Shown here: positions 1 through 9,872 of the stretch, in pieces
How positions within the stretch are numbered: position 1 is the first letter of the stretch
How the letters are laid out: every line of letters begins with the position of its first letter
Assembly (NCBI RefSeq): GCF_030287445.1
Contig: NZ_JASVWB010000002.1
Span: 7,254,001 to 7,318,000 of the forward strand
DNA from: Streptomyces sp. ALI-76-A
Lineage (GTDB): Bacteria > Actinomycetota > Actinomycetes > Streptomycetales > Streptomycetaceae
Direction of reading: 5' to 3'
Length of the DNA stretch: 64,000 nucleotides
Translations under genes and position numbers: made by a program
Notes under the pieces: model-generated
Database searches by the model: none
What the model saw: only the letters and a program-made list of their open reading frames with translations
What the model was told of the DNA's origin: nothing

Positions 1-579
1 CTGGAGCGCCGCCACCGTCTTGCGGGCCGTGCTCGGCGGGAGCGGGGCGTTGAGCCAGGGCAGGACGCGGGCCGCGGCGACGAAGACGTAGCGCATGGCA
101 CCGATCAGCAGGACCCACGGGCCCAGCGACATGGCCATGTACACACTCAGCACCAGGATGAGGAACGCGTCGACCTCCATGTCGAAACGGGCGCCCAGCG
201 GGGTCGAGGTGCCGGTGCGGCGGGCGACCTTGCCGTCCACCCCGTCGAGAATCAGCGCCACCGCCGTCAGACCGACGAACAGCGTCACCGGAGGTGAGCT
301 CTCGAAGGAGTCCGCGACCAGGGCCGTCACCGCGCCGACCAGGGTAGCCCGGCCGAGGGTCACCCGGTTGGCCGGACCGAAGGAGCGCGGCCGGGTGCGG
401 TGCAGGGCGCGGGAGAGCACCGCCCAGGTGGCGAAGGCGAAGACGAGGCCGGTGAGCCAGCCCGCCGGTCCCATGCCGTGCGCCGTACCGAGCAGGGCCA
501 GCAGCAGGATCTGCACCCCCGCTCCCACCGCGGTCTCCTGCTGGACCAGCCTCGCGTCGTACGTGTTGTTCAGGGCCAC
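1..579 (-). CDS. CDP-alcohol phosphotransferase family membrane protein (3' end outside window)
   Basis: This integral membrane enzyme of the CDP-alcohol phosphotransferase family would swap CMP from a CDP-linked donor for a small alcohol. The visible 193 residues contain the full family motif: D112, D115-G116, A119-R120, G129, D133 and D137, where the aspartates bind metal and the catalytic base is the last one. Hydrophobic stretches lie at about 23-33, 44-56, 98-111, 138-150 and 154-170. The GTG start at 579 has GGAGG eight bases upstream. The gene is divergent from the dehydrogenase at 688 and runs off the left edge, so its length and C-terminus are unknown. The donor and acceptor cannot be read from sequence. 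Its place beside the pterin/glycosyl cluster suggests it makes or attaches a phospho-alcohol group there. Confidence 0.8.
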   Translation of the reverse strand, partial: MALNNTYDARLVQQETAVGAGVQILLLALLGTAHGMGPAGWLTGLVFAFATWAVLSRALHRTRPRSFGPANRVTLGRATLVGAVTALVADSFESSPPVTLFVGLTAVALILDGVDGKVARRTGTSTPLGARFDMEVDAFLILVLSVYMAMSLGPWVLLIGAMRYVFVAAARVLPWLNAPLPPSTARKTVAALQ

Positions 580-687
580 CGCACATTCCTCCGGCCAGGT
601 GACAGAGTCGATCAAGGCCGCGTACTGTGCGCGACCTGTGCACACCTCGGTACGTGAACAGCTTCCCGATCGTTCAGGAGGATGCCG

Positions 688-1671
688 ATGAAGCGCACCG
701 GACGTGCGTTCTGGCTCAGCAGTCCGGGTCACGGCGAGATACGCGACGTGACCCTGCCCGACCCCGCCGACGACGAGGTCGTCGTCCGCTCCCTGTACTC
801 CGGAGTGAGCCGGGGCACGGAGACGCTCGTGTTCCGCGGCGGGGTGCCGGAGAGTCAGTACGGGGCCATGCGGGCGCCGTTCCAGGAGGGCGACTTCCCC
901 GGCCCGGTGAAGTACGGCTACCTCAATGTGGGTGTGGTGGAGGAGGGGCCGCGGGCCCTCGTCGGGCGGACCGTCTTCTGCCTCTACCCGCATCAGACCC
1001 GGTACGTCGTCCCGGCGAGCGCGGTGACGGCCGTACCGGACGACGTGCCCGCCGAACGCGCCGTCCTCGCCGGCACCGTCGAGACCGCCGTGAACGCCCT
1101 GTGGGACGCGGCGCCCCTCGTCGGGGACCGGATCGCGGTGGTCGGCGGCGGGATGGTCGGCAGTTCGGTGGCCGCCCTGCTCGCCCGCTTCCCCGGGGTG
1201 CGGGTCCAGCTGGTCGACGCCGATCCGGCCCGTGCCGCGACCGCCCGGGCCCTCGGGGTGGACTTCGCCTCCCCCGAGGACGCCCTCGGCGGCTGCGACC
1301 TCGTGGTGCACGCCAGTGCCACCGAACAGGGCCTCACCCGCGCCCTCGAACTGCTGCGCGCCGAAGGCACCGTCCTCGAACTGAGCTGGTACGGCGACCG
1401 GCGGGTGAGCCTGCCGCTCGGCGAGGCCTTCCACTCCCGCCGGCTGGTCGTCCGCAGCAGCCAGGTCGGCTCGGTGTCCCCGGCCCGCCGCTCCAGCCGC
1501 ACCTACGCCGACCGGCTCGCCCTCGCCCTCGACCTGCTCGCCGACCCGGCCCTGGACGCCCTGGTCACCGGAGAGAGCGCCTTCGAGGAGCTGCCGGAGG
1601 TGATGCCGCGCCTGACCACCGGGGAGATCCCCGCGCTGTGTCACCGGGTCAGCTACGGCGAAAGCGCCTGA
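688..1671 (+). CDS. Zinc-site-less MDR-family dehydrogenase (BchC/threonine dehydrogenase-like)
   Basis: This is a 327-residue medium-chain dehydrogenase/reductase. The nucleotide-binding fold shows as GGGMVG at 153-158, with D178 at the end of the second strand, which favours NAD over NADP. The usual catalytic zinc cysteine motif is replaced by SGVSRGTE at 38-45, and no four-cysteine structural zinc lobe is visible. It is therefore closer to zinc-independent members such as BchC-like proteins than to classical alcohol dehydrogenases. ATG 688 is preferred over ATG 682 because AGGAGG (676-681) is then six bases away rather than abutting. It leads the forward run of cluster genes, with a 116-base gap before the pterin-fold gene. 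The substrate is unknown, plausibly an intermediate of the neighbouring pathway. Confidence 0.75.
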   Translation: MKRTGRAFWLSSPGHGEIRDVTLPDPADDEVVVRSLYSGVSRGTETLVFRGGVPESQYGAMRAPFQEGDFPGPVKYGYLNVGVVEEGPRALVGRTVFCLYPHQTRYVVPASAVTAVPDDVPAERAVLAGTVETAVNALWDAAPLVGDRIAVVGGGMVGSSVAALLARFPGVRVQLVDADPARAATARALGVDFASPEDALGGCDLVVHASATEQGLTRALELLRAEGTVLELSWYGDRRVSLPLGEAFHSRRLVVRSSQVGSVSPARRSSRTYADRLALALDLLADPALDALVTGESAFEELPEVMPRLTTGEIPALCHRVSYGESA

Positions 1672-1715
1672 CCTGAGAAAAGAGACAGAGCCGACTGAAC
1701 AACGGGCAGCGATGA

Positions 1716-3363
<1,648 letters not shown>

Positions 3364-3367
<4 letters not shown>

Positions 3368-4452
3368 CGGAGACGGCGATGACCAAGCAGACGGGGCAGA
3401 TCCCGACACAGCCCGGTCCCCGGGAGGCCGTCGGCGCCGGTTCCAGGGGAGTGGTCGAGGTGGGCGGATCCATGGCCGACGGCGCGGGTGCCGGTGACGG
3501 GGAGACAGCCGACGCGGGTGCGGGTGCCGGGTCGGTGGTGGACGCCGTCATCGCCGGTGCCGGGCCCACCCTGCGTCCCGGCGAGCGGCCCACCGTGCGG
3601 CTGCGGGACGCCGGGCCCGACGACCCGCCGCGCTACGCCCCCGAGTGGCTGGAGCTCCGGGAGGGCGCCGACGCCGCCGGGCGGGCGCACGACCTGCTCG
3701 ACCCGCTGCGGATCCGGCTCGCCAACCTGCCGGGCAAGGCCGGGCTGGTCATCCACGACCTGGGCTGCGGCACCGGCTCGATGGGCCGCTGGCTGGCTCC
3801 CCGCCTGGACGGCGCCCAGCACTGGATCCTGCACGACCGCGACCCCTACCTGCTGCACTTCGCCGCCGTCGCCTCCCCGCGCTCCGCCGCCGACGGCAGC
3901 CGGGTCAGCGTCGAGACGCGGCGCGGTGACGTGTCCCGGCTCACCCCGGACGTCCTCGCCGGCGCGTCCCTGGTGACCGCCTCCGCGCTGCTCGACGTCC
4001 TCACCCGCGAGGACATCGACACCCTGGCCGCCGCGTGCACCGCCGCCGGCTGCCCGGCGTTGCTGACCCTGTCGGTGGCCGGCCGCGTCGAGCTCACCCC
4101 GTCGGACCCGTTGGACGCGGAGATCGCCGACGCGTTCAACGCCCACCAGCGTCACGACGGCATGCTGGGCCCGGACGCGGTCACCGTGGCGTGCGAGGCG
4201 TTCTCCGAACGCGGCGCCACGGTACTGCTGCACCCGAGCCCCTGGCGGCTCGGTCCGGACGAGTCCGCGTTGACCGCGCAGTGGCTGCGCGGCTGGGTCG
4301 GCGCGGCCGTGGAACAGCGCCCCGAGCTGGGCCCGCGCGCGGAGCGGTACCTGCGGGAACGTCTCGCGGCCTGTGCGGCGGGCGAGTTGCGGGTGGTGGT
4401 GCACCACACCGACCTGCTGGCCCTGTCCCGGCCGACCGGCGGAGCGTCATGA
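3364..4452 (+). CDS. Class I SAM-dependent methyltransferase
   Basis: This 362-residue protein has a Rossmann SAM-binding motif, HDLGCGTGSMG, at about residues 130-140, followed by an acidic loop (LHDRDPYLLHF) consistent with ribose binding. The first 60 or so residues are Gly/Ala-rich low complexity and may not be folded. An internal ATG at 3379 is a possible later start. ATG 3364 overlaps the preceding stop and has AGGAGG about six bases upstream. The gene overlaps the next start by ATGA, so glycosyltransferase, methyltransferase and membrane protein are translationally chained. The methyl acceptor is unknown. It presumably modifies the same product as the glycosyltransferase. Confidence 0.8.
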
Positions 4453-6461
4453 CGGTGGAGACGGTGAGGTCCTGGCCGTCCCGGCCCGGTACCGAACCGC
4501 ACGCGCGGAGCACCAAGCCCTGCGAGGGATCCGTCCCACCCCACAGGACGAAGCCCACCGAACCACGCGACCGGCACGCCGAACTGTCCGAGCACCGGGC
4601 CGAGTCGGCGGAGCGCCGAACTGATCCGGTGGAGCGCCGGGCCGAGCCGGCCGCGCGGCGTCCCGAGCTGCCGCAGCGGCCGGCTCGCTCGACCGAACAG
4701 CGGGCCGAACTGCCCGCGCGGCGGACCGAGTCGGCCGAGCCCCCGGCCGAGCTGCCCGCGCGGCTGGTCCGGCCGTCCCGGCGGTACGCGGACGCGGTGG
4801 AGGTCTTCCCGCTTCCCACCGCGTCGTTCGCGCCCCCGACGGAGGCGTTCGAGGCCCGGACCAGGGTCCTCGCGGCCCGGACCGAGGCCCTCGAAGCCCG
4901 CAACGGGATGCTCGCGTCCACCGGCGGTTCGGCCTCGGCCCCCACTGGTGCCGCTCTTCCCGAGGCCCGCGCGGGCGCCTTCGAGGCCCGCGCCGGCTCG
5001 GCTGTCCTGGAAGCCCGTTCGGGTCTCGTCGTCCCCGAGGCCCGCGCTGGTGTGGTCGACTCCGAAGCCCGTACCGGCCTGGCTGTCCCGGCAGCCCCCA
5101 CCTGCTCGATCGCCTCCGAGGCCCGCGCCGGCTCGGCTGTCCTCCAAGTCCCCTCCGGCCCCGCTGTCTCTCGAAGCACTCTCGGTGCGGCCGTGTCCCA
5201 AGCACGCATCGGTGTGATCGTGGGCACGCCCCGGTCGCGTCCCGCCCCGGATGCCGTCCCCGAGGCGCCCCGGTGGCGGACCGCGCTGCGCGGTGCGGTG
5301 GCCCGGCTGAACTCGCGTACTGTCCGTACCCACTTCGGCACCGTCGCCGGTGTCGTCATCCTCGCCGTTCTGCTGTGGCGTCTGGGCACCGGTGTCTTCC
5401 TGGACGGACTGCGGCGGATCGACGGACCGACGCTGCTCGTGGCCGTCGGGATCGGGCTGCTCACCACCGTGTTCAGCGCCTGGCGGTGGGCGCTGGTGGC
5501 CCGGGGTCTCGGGATCCGGCTGCCGCTCGTACCGGCCGTGGCCGACTACTACCGCTCCCTGTTCCTGAACGCCGCCCTGCCCGGCGGTGTCCTCGGCGAC
5601 GTCCACCGGGCGGTCCGGCACGGACAGAGCTCCGGTGACCTCGGCCGCGGCGTCCGCGCGGTCGTCCTGGAACGGGCCGCCGGACAGGCCGCCTTGGCCG
5701 TCGTCGGCGCGGCCGTGCTGCTGACGCTGCCGTCGCCGGTGCTGGCCGACGCCCGGCACCTGGCCCCGCTGCTGGCGCTCGCCGCGCTCGGCACCCTCGC
5801 GGTCGTGGCGGCCCTGCGTATGAACCGGGCCCCTTCCCGCCGGGGACGCGCCCTGCGCGCCGGCCTCGCCGAGGCCCGCGAGGGACTGCTGTCCCGCCGC
5901 AACGGGCCGGGCGTGGCCGTCTCCTCCGTCGTCGTCCTCGCCGGACACATCGGGATGTTCGTGCTCGCCGCCCGCGTCGCCGGGTCCGCCGCCTCCGTCG
6001 CCGTACTGCTGCCGCTGGCCGTCCTCGCCCTGCTCGCGATGGGACTTCCGCTGAACGTCGGCGGGTTCGGCCCCCGCGAGGGCGTGACGGCCTGGGCGTT
6101 CGGCGCGGCCGGTCTCGGCGCGAGCACCGGACTGGCCGTCGCGGTCGTCTACGGGGTGCTCAGCTTCGTGGCCGCGCTGCCGGGCGCCGTCGTCCTGGTC
6201 GCCCGCTGGTACACCGGCCTGCGCGGCGCGGGTGCCGGCGCCGGGACCGCCGGGGCGGACTCGGGGTCCCGTCCCCACGCGCCGGACGGCCCCTACGCCC
6301 GCTCGGCTCCCGCGGCCCCCGCGTCGGCGTCGGCTCCGGCGTCGGCGGACGTGAGCATCGAGAAATACGTCGCGAAGGAATCGGCGAAGCCCGCCAGCAG
6401 TTCCTTCCCCTTTTCCGCGGATCCCAGGGAAGGACGGCCTATGACGCCCGAATCGGTATAG
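4449..6461 (+). CDS. Flippase-like UPF0104/LPG-synthase transmembrane-domain protein with long repetitive N-terminus
   Basis: This 670-residue protein has two very different halves. Residues 1-290 are low complexity, rich in Ala, Arg, Glu and Pro, with a degenerate EARAGS/EARTGL repeat between about 130 and 240. Residues 295-588 are a multi-helix membrane domain of the lysylphosphatidylglycerol-synthase TM/UPF0104 type, with markers such as NAALPGGVLGD and GLPLNVGGFGPREG. This family includes lipid and polyprenyl-sugar transport proteins. The start overlaps the methyltransferase stop (ATGA). The last 169 bases run antisense through the 3' end of the creatininase gene, giving a Ser/Ala-rich tail. 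A role in moving a lipid-linked product across the membrane is inference from family and neighbours. Confidence 0.8.
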   Translation: MTVETVRSWPSRPGTEPHARSTKPCEGSVPPHRTKPTEPRDRHAELSEHRAESAERRTDPVERRAEPAARRPELPQRPARSTEQRAELPARRTESAEPPAELPARLVRPSRRYADAVEVFPLPTASFAPPTEAFEARTRVLAARTEALEARNGMLASTGGSASAPTGAALPEARAGAFEARAGSAVLEARSGLVVPEARAGVVDSEARTGLAVPAAPTCSIASEARAGSAVLQVPSGPAVSRSTLGAAVSQARIGVIVGTPRSRPAPDAVPEAPRWRTALRGAVARLNSRTVRTHFGTVAGVVILAVLLWRLGTGVFLDGLRRIDGPTLLVAVGIGLLTTVFSAWRWALVARGLGIRLPLVPAVADYYRSLFLNAALPGGVLGDVHRAVRHGQSSGDLGRGVRAVVLERAAGQAALAVVGAAVLLTLPSPVLADARHLAPLLALAALGTLAVVAALRMNRAPSRRGRALRAGLAEAREGLLSRRNGPGVAVSSVVVLAGHIGMFVLAARVAGSAASVAVLLPLAVLALLAMGLPLNVGGFGPREGVTAWAFGAAGLGASTGLAVAVVYGVLSFVAALPGAVVLVARWYTGLRGAGAGAGTAGADSGSRPHAPDGPYARSAPAAPASASAPASADVSIEKYVAKESAKPASSSFPFSADPREGRPMTPESV

Positions 6462-7093
6462 GCGGACATTCCGACGGTGAGCAGATGACGGCGGTCGTCC
6501 GCGACGAAATCGGCCGACTCGTAACCGGGCCGGACCATTTCGGGATGGGCGTGCAGCAGGATGGAGGTCTCGATCTCCCCCGCGTGCATGTCGGTGAGCA
6601 GCGAGGTCGCCACCCCGGCCCGCACCCGCGCCGCCTCCCAGTCCTCCGGGGCCGGGAACAGCGCCATCCGCTCGCCTCGCGCGGAGGACTCCTGGACCAC
6701 GTTGCCCAGGACGTAGTTCCCGCCATGGCCGTTGACCACCACCAGGGCCTCGACGCCCGAGCGGCGCAACGACGCCGCGATGTCCCGTACCACCGCGTGA
6801 AGGGTCACCGAGGAGATGCTGACGGTTCCCGGCCAGGCCGCGTGCTCGTGCGAGCAGGCGATGGTCACCGGAGGAAGGAGGTGCACCGGGTACGCGGCGG
6901 CGATCTCCCGGGCGATGGCGCAGGCGACGAGCGTGTCGGTCGCCAGCGGCAGGTACGGACCGTGCTGCTCGAAGCTTCCGACGGGAAGAACGGCCACCTG
7001 GGTTGAGACGCCCGCCCCTCGCGTCCGTACGTCTTCGGTAGTGTCCGCCGGCACCAGACCGTACGCCGCCGACCGTATTCCGGAACCACTCAT
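6293..7093 (-). CDS. Creatininase-family amidohydrolase, candidate FAPy deformylase (ArfB-like)
   Basis: This 266-residue metal-dependent hydrolase belongs to the creatininase superfamily. Candidate metal ligands are E42 and H44 (SFEQHGPYLPL), D53 (ATDT), H123 (NGHGGN) and E175 (HAGEIETS). The superfamily includes archaeal ArfB, which removes the formyl group from FAPy after an archaeal GTP cyclohydrolase. Its immediate neighbour here is a cyclohydrolase predicted to release FAPy, so formamide hydrolysis to the diaminopyrimidine is a sensible role. Creatininase itself is unlikely in this setting. The start at 7093 leaves 38 bases to the divergent cyclohydrolase. The C-terminal 15 residues are Ala/Gly/Asp-rich, and this end lies within the antisense overlap with the membrane protein gene. 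Confidence 0.8.
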   Translation of the reverse strand: MSGSGIRSAAYGLVPADTTEDVRTRGAGVSTQVAVLPVGSFEQHGPYLPLATDTLVACAIAREIAAAYPVHLLPPVTIACSHEHAAWPGTVSISSVTLHAVVRDIAASLRRSGVEALVVVNGHGGNYVLGNVVQESSARGERMALFPAPEDWEAARVRAGVATSLLTDMHAGEIETSILLHAHPEMVRPGYESADFVADDRRHLLTVGMSAYTDSGVIGRPSLGSAEKGKELLAGFADSFATYFSMLTSADAGADADAGAAGAERA

Positions 7094-7131
7094 CTTTTCA
7101 CGGCCTTTCGTCTCTGCTTAGGAACCAGATC

Positions 7132-7791
7132 ATGACAGAAAAAATTGGTGTACTCGGCAAGAAGTCACCGCAGCGCACGGGTGTGGAACGGGTCGTGAAT
7201 GCCCCGCTGCCCACCGTGTACGGGGATTTCCAGGCGGTCGGCTATCTCGATCACGACCGCGGCGACGAACAAGTGGCCCTCGTCTACGGGGACATCGGCG
7301 CGGACGACGTCCTCACGCGGCTGCATTCCGAATGCCTGACCGGTGACGCCTTCGGCTCCCAGCACTGCGAGTGCGGCGACCAGCTGGCCGCCGCGCTGCG
7401 TGCCGTCGTCGCCGAAGGGCGCGGCATCGTCGTCTACTTGAGAGGGCACGAGGGCCGGGGCATCGGTCTGCTCGCCAAGCTGCGGGCGATGGCGCTTCAG
7501 GCGGAGGGGCTGGACACCGTGGAGGCGAACCTGGCGCTCGGCCTGCCGGTGGACTCCCGCGACTACGGCGTCGCCGCCGGGATCCTGCACGACCTGGGCG
7601 TGAACTCGGTGCGCCTGATGTCCAACAACCCGCGCAAGCGGGAGGCCCTGGTGCGGCACGGCATCCAGGTCGCAGAGACGGTGCCGTTGCTGATACCGCC
7701 GTGCGAGAACAACATCACCTATCTGCGGACGAAGCGGGAGCGACTGGACCACCACCTGCCCCACCTGGACGCGGTCGTCAGCTCCTCCTGA
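7132..7791 (+). CDS. ribA: GTP cyclohydrolase II paralogue with Met120 switch residue (FAPy-forming type)
   Basis: This 219-residue protein of the GTP cyclohydrolase II family opens the GTP imidazole ring. Zinc cysteines C68, C79 and C81 are present, as are D141 and R143, the counterparts of E. coli D126 and R128. The residue matching E. coli Tyr105 is M120 (RAMALQ instead of RAYALQ). I recall from published work on the S. coelicolor homologue SCO6655 that this Met makes the enzyme release 2-amino-5-formylamino-6-ribosylaminopyrimidinone phosphate (FAPy), and that Met-to-Tyr restores the normal product. No other riboflavin genes are adjacent, so it probably serves the neighbouring cluster. 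ATG 7132 follows an AGGA site. It is divergent from the creatininase gene. Confidence 0.93.
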   Translation: MTEKIGVLGKKSPQRTGVERVVNAPLPTVYGDFQAVGYLDHDRGDEQVALVYGDIGADDVLTRLHSECLTGDAFGSQHCECGDQLAAALRAVVAEGRGIVVYLRGHEGRGIGLLAKLRAMALQAEGLDTVEANLALGLPVDSRDYGVAAGILHDLGVNSVRLMSNNPRKREALVRHGIQVAETVPLLIPPCENNITYLRTKRERLDHHLPHLDAVVSSS

Positions 7792-7879
7792 CCGCCGGGC
7801 CCGCGGCGGCCGTCCCGGCGCCACCCCGGTGTCCCCCCGGCGCCGGCCGCCGCGCCGGGGAGTCCGGCCGCCCCGTCCC

Positions 7880-8205
7880 GTCCGGACCGGTTCCGCCTGG
7901 CCTGCCGTGAACTGGGCCTCGTCGAGGAGGCGTCCGGCGAGGTCTGAGGTCGTCCCGGCGAGCGGTTGCACCGGACCGGGGCGGGCCTGTCCACCGGCGG
8001 CGGTCCGGCAGCGCTGTGCGGGACGGCCGGGCGGGTGCTGCTGTGGCACCGCACCGAGGAGTGCGCCACCGGGACCCCCTGACCCTTGACCGGCTCGTCC
8101 TCACCGGCCGGGCACAGCCGCGCCGCCTACCCGCTGACCTCCTCACGGCCGAACTGGCGCCCGGTGACGTGGTCGTGTCGACGCTGCCGGCTTCCGAACC
8201 ACGTC
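7880..8205 (+). pseudogene. Degenerate coding remnant, possibly a saccharopine-dehydrogenase-like NAD-binding protein
   Basis: Three short protein-like stretches lie in order but in different frames. They are DRFRLACRELGLVEE ending at a stop near 7947, LLWHRTEECATGTP ending at a stop at 8080, and then LTLDRLVLTGRAQPRRL leading to APGDVVVSTLPASE up to about 8205. The middle and last pieces join if one base is dropped in the CCCCC run at 8075-8079. The last piece resembles the end of a Rossmann-fold domain. No single frame spans the region. The family assignment is a guess; the presence of frameshifted coding sequence is better supported. Confidence 0.35.
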
Positions 8206-8549
8206 CACCGACACGGCGAGCACGCCCGGTCCCGGCCGGCGTCGGTAGTGGGGTATCCCGCCGCCGGCTCCCGGGCCAGGGCGGCGTTACCGAACCGCGC
8301 CGCCGATACACCCGAGGGGTGCGAGCGGTGGTCCGGTGCACTCGCCCGACACGGCGCCCACTTCACCCTCCGGCCGACCAGTAGGCCCGAGGCGGGCCCG
8401 AGCCGGCGCGGGTGCGTGGTGACCGGCCGCAGCGGGCCCGGCGCGCGGGCGGAGCGGCCCGGCGGCCCGCGGACGGCCGAGGTCACCGCGCTCGACGCCG
8501 CGGCCGAGGCGGCCCCGGCCCGACCCGGCCCGACCCGGCGGGGCACGGT
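8206..8549. other. Non-coding stretch with no recognised gene
   Basis: Between the degenerate remnant and the 66-base tandem repeat I see only compositionally driven open frames on both strands, rich in Arg, Pro and Gly, without ribosome sites or family motifs. The region is probably decayed sequence. Confidence 0.5.
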
Positions 8550-8681
8550 GGGGGCACCGGGCTTTCCGGACCGGCCCTCTTCGGTGGCCGCCTCGTGCAC
8601 CTGCCGTTTCAGGTCGGGGGCGCCTGGCTTTCCAGGCCCGCCCTATTCGGTGACCGCCTCGTGCACCAGCCGCTTCAGGTC
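8550..8681. repeat. 66-bp imperfect tandem duplication covering the 3' end of the serine hydrolase gene
   Basis: Two adjacent 66-base units occupy 8550-8615 and 8616-8681. They agree at roughly four bases in five. Both contain the run CCGCCTCGTGCACC and end in CAGGTC followed by a G run. The second unit is the last part of the minus-strand hydrolase gene including its stop. The first is a decayed copy just beyond it that would encode a similar peptide (VHEAATE beside VHEAVTE). The period equals 22 codons. Confidence 0.85.
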
Positions 8682-9872
8682 GGGGAAGACCGACAGGGAG
8701 CTCTTCGGCCGCAGCTGCGTCATGAACTGCACCGTCAGATCGCGGCTCGGGTCGACCCAGAACGTCGTCGTTGCCACACCGCTCCAGCCGTACGTGCCGA
8801 GACCGCAGGGGGCGAGGGTGCGGCTCGGATCGATCACCACGGAGACGCCGAGGCCGAAGCCGACGCCGTCGTTCCCGGGTTCGTCGTGCGCGGGTCTGCT
8901 GCCGAAGGCACGCAGGTCGGCACCGCCCGGAAGGTGGTTGGAGGTCATCAGGTCCACCGTCTCGGGGGTGAGGAGGCGGACGCCGTCGAGTTCGCCGCGG
9001 CGGCGCAGCAGCTCCATGAAGCGGTGCACGTCGTGCGCGGAGGCCACCATGCCGCCACTGCCCGACAGGAACCGGGGCCGGCCGCGCAGCGGGAGCCCGG
9101 GGATCCGCTCGATGCCGCCGCCGTCGGCATCGCCGTACAACTCGGCGAGCCGGCCCGCCTGTCGGTCGGTGACGCGGAACCCGGCGTCGGTCATCCCGAG
9201 CGGGCCGAAGACCCGTTCGGCGAAGAACGTGTCCAGCGGCTGCCCGGACACCACCTCGATGATCCGGCCCAGGACGTTGGAGGCGACGGAGTAGTTCCAC
9301 TGGGTGCCCGGCTCGAACTGCAGCGGCAGGCCCGCGTACACGTCGACCGTCTCCGCCAGGGTCGAGCCCGGCACCACCGACGAGTCCAGGTGGGCCGCGC
9401 GGTAGAGGGCGTCGACGGGGTGCGTGTGGTAAAAGGCGAAGGTCAGGCCCGCGGTGTGGGTCATCAGGTGCCGCACGCGTATCGGCCCGGCGGCCGGGCG
9501 GGTCACCACGTCGGCGCCGGAGCCGCTGACGTACACCCGAGGTTCGGCGAAGGCCGGCAGATGGCGCTCGACCGGGTCGTCCAGGGACAGCAGTCCCTCC
9601 TCGACCAGCAGGAGCGCGGCGACCGCGGTGACCGGCTTGGTCATGGAGTAGATCCGCCACAGGGTGTCGGCCTCGACGGGCAGCCCAGCCGCGAGGTCCC
9701 GGTGGCCGTGGGTCGTGAGGTGGGCGACGCGTCCGCCGCGGGCGACGGCCACGAGATAGCCGGGCAGGCGTCCCTCGTCCACGTAGTGGGCGATGTGCTG
9801 GTCGAGGCGGTCCAGCGCCTTCGCGTCCAGCCCGACCTCGCCCGGGTCCACCTCTTGCCGCAGCTGTGCCAT
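8643..9872 (-). CDS. Beta-lactamase-fold serine hydrolase (class C/EstB-type esterase)
   Basis: This 409-residue protein carries the SxxK motif S76-M-T-K79 and a Tyr-containing second motif (WNYS, near residue 194), as in class C beta-lactamases, DD-peptidases and EstB-like esterases. There is no signal peptide, so a cytoplasmic esterase or transacylase is more likely than a true beta-lactamase. The C-terminal third contains GTYGWSG, matching the HxG/KTG-type position of these enzymes. ATG 9872 has GGAGGAG seven bases upstream. Its 3' end is partly duplicated downstream. Neither flank is functionally related, so it gives no clue to the substrate. Confidence 0.85.
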   Translation of the reverse strand: MAQLRQEVDPGEVGLDAKALDRLDQHIAHYVDEGRLPGYLVAVARGGRVAHLTTHGHRDLAAGLPVEADTLWRIYSMTKPVTAVAALLLVEEGLLSLDDPVERHLPAFAEPRVYVSGSGADVVTRPAAGPIRVRHLMTHTAGLTFAFYHTHPVDALYRAAHLDSSVVPGSTLAETVDVYAGLPLQFEPGTQWNYSVASNVLGRIIEVVSGQPLDTFFAERVFGPLGMTDAGFRVTDRQAGRLAELYGDADGGGIERIPGLPLRGRPRFLSGSGGMVASAHDVHRFMELLRRRGELDGVRLLTPETVDLMTSNHLPGGADLRAFGSRPAHDEPGNDGVGFGLGVSVVIDPSRTLAPCGLGTYGWSGVATTTFWVDPSRDLTVQFMTQLRPKSSLSVFPDLKRLVHEAVTE

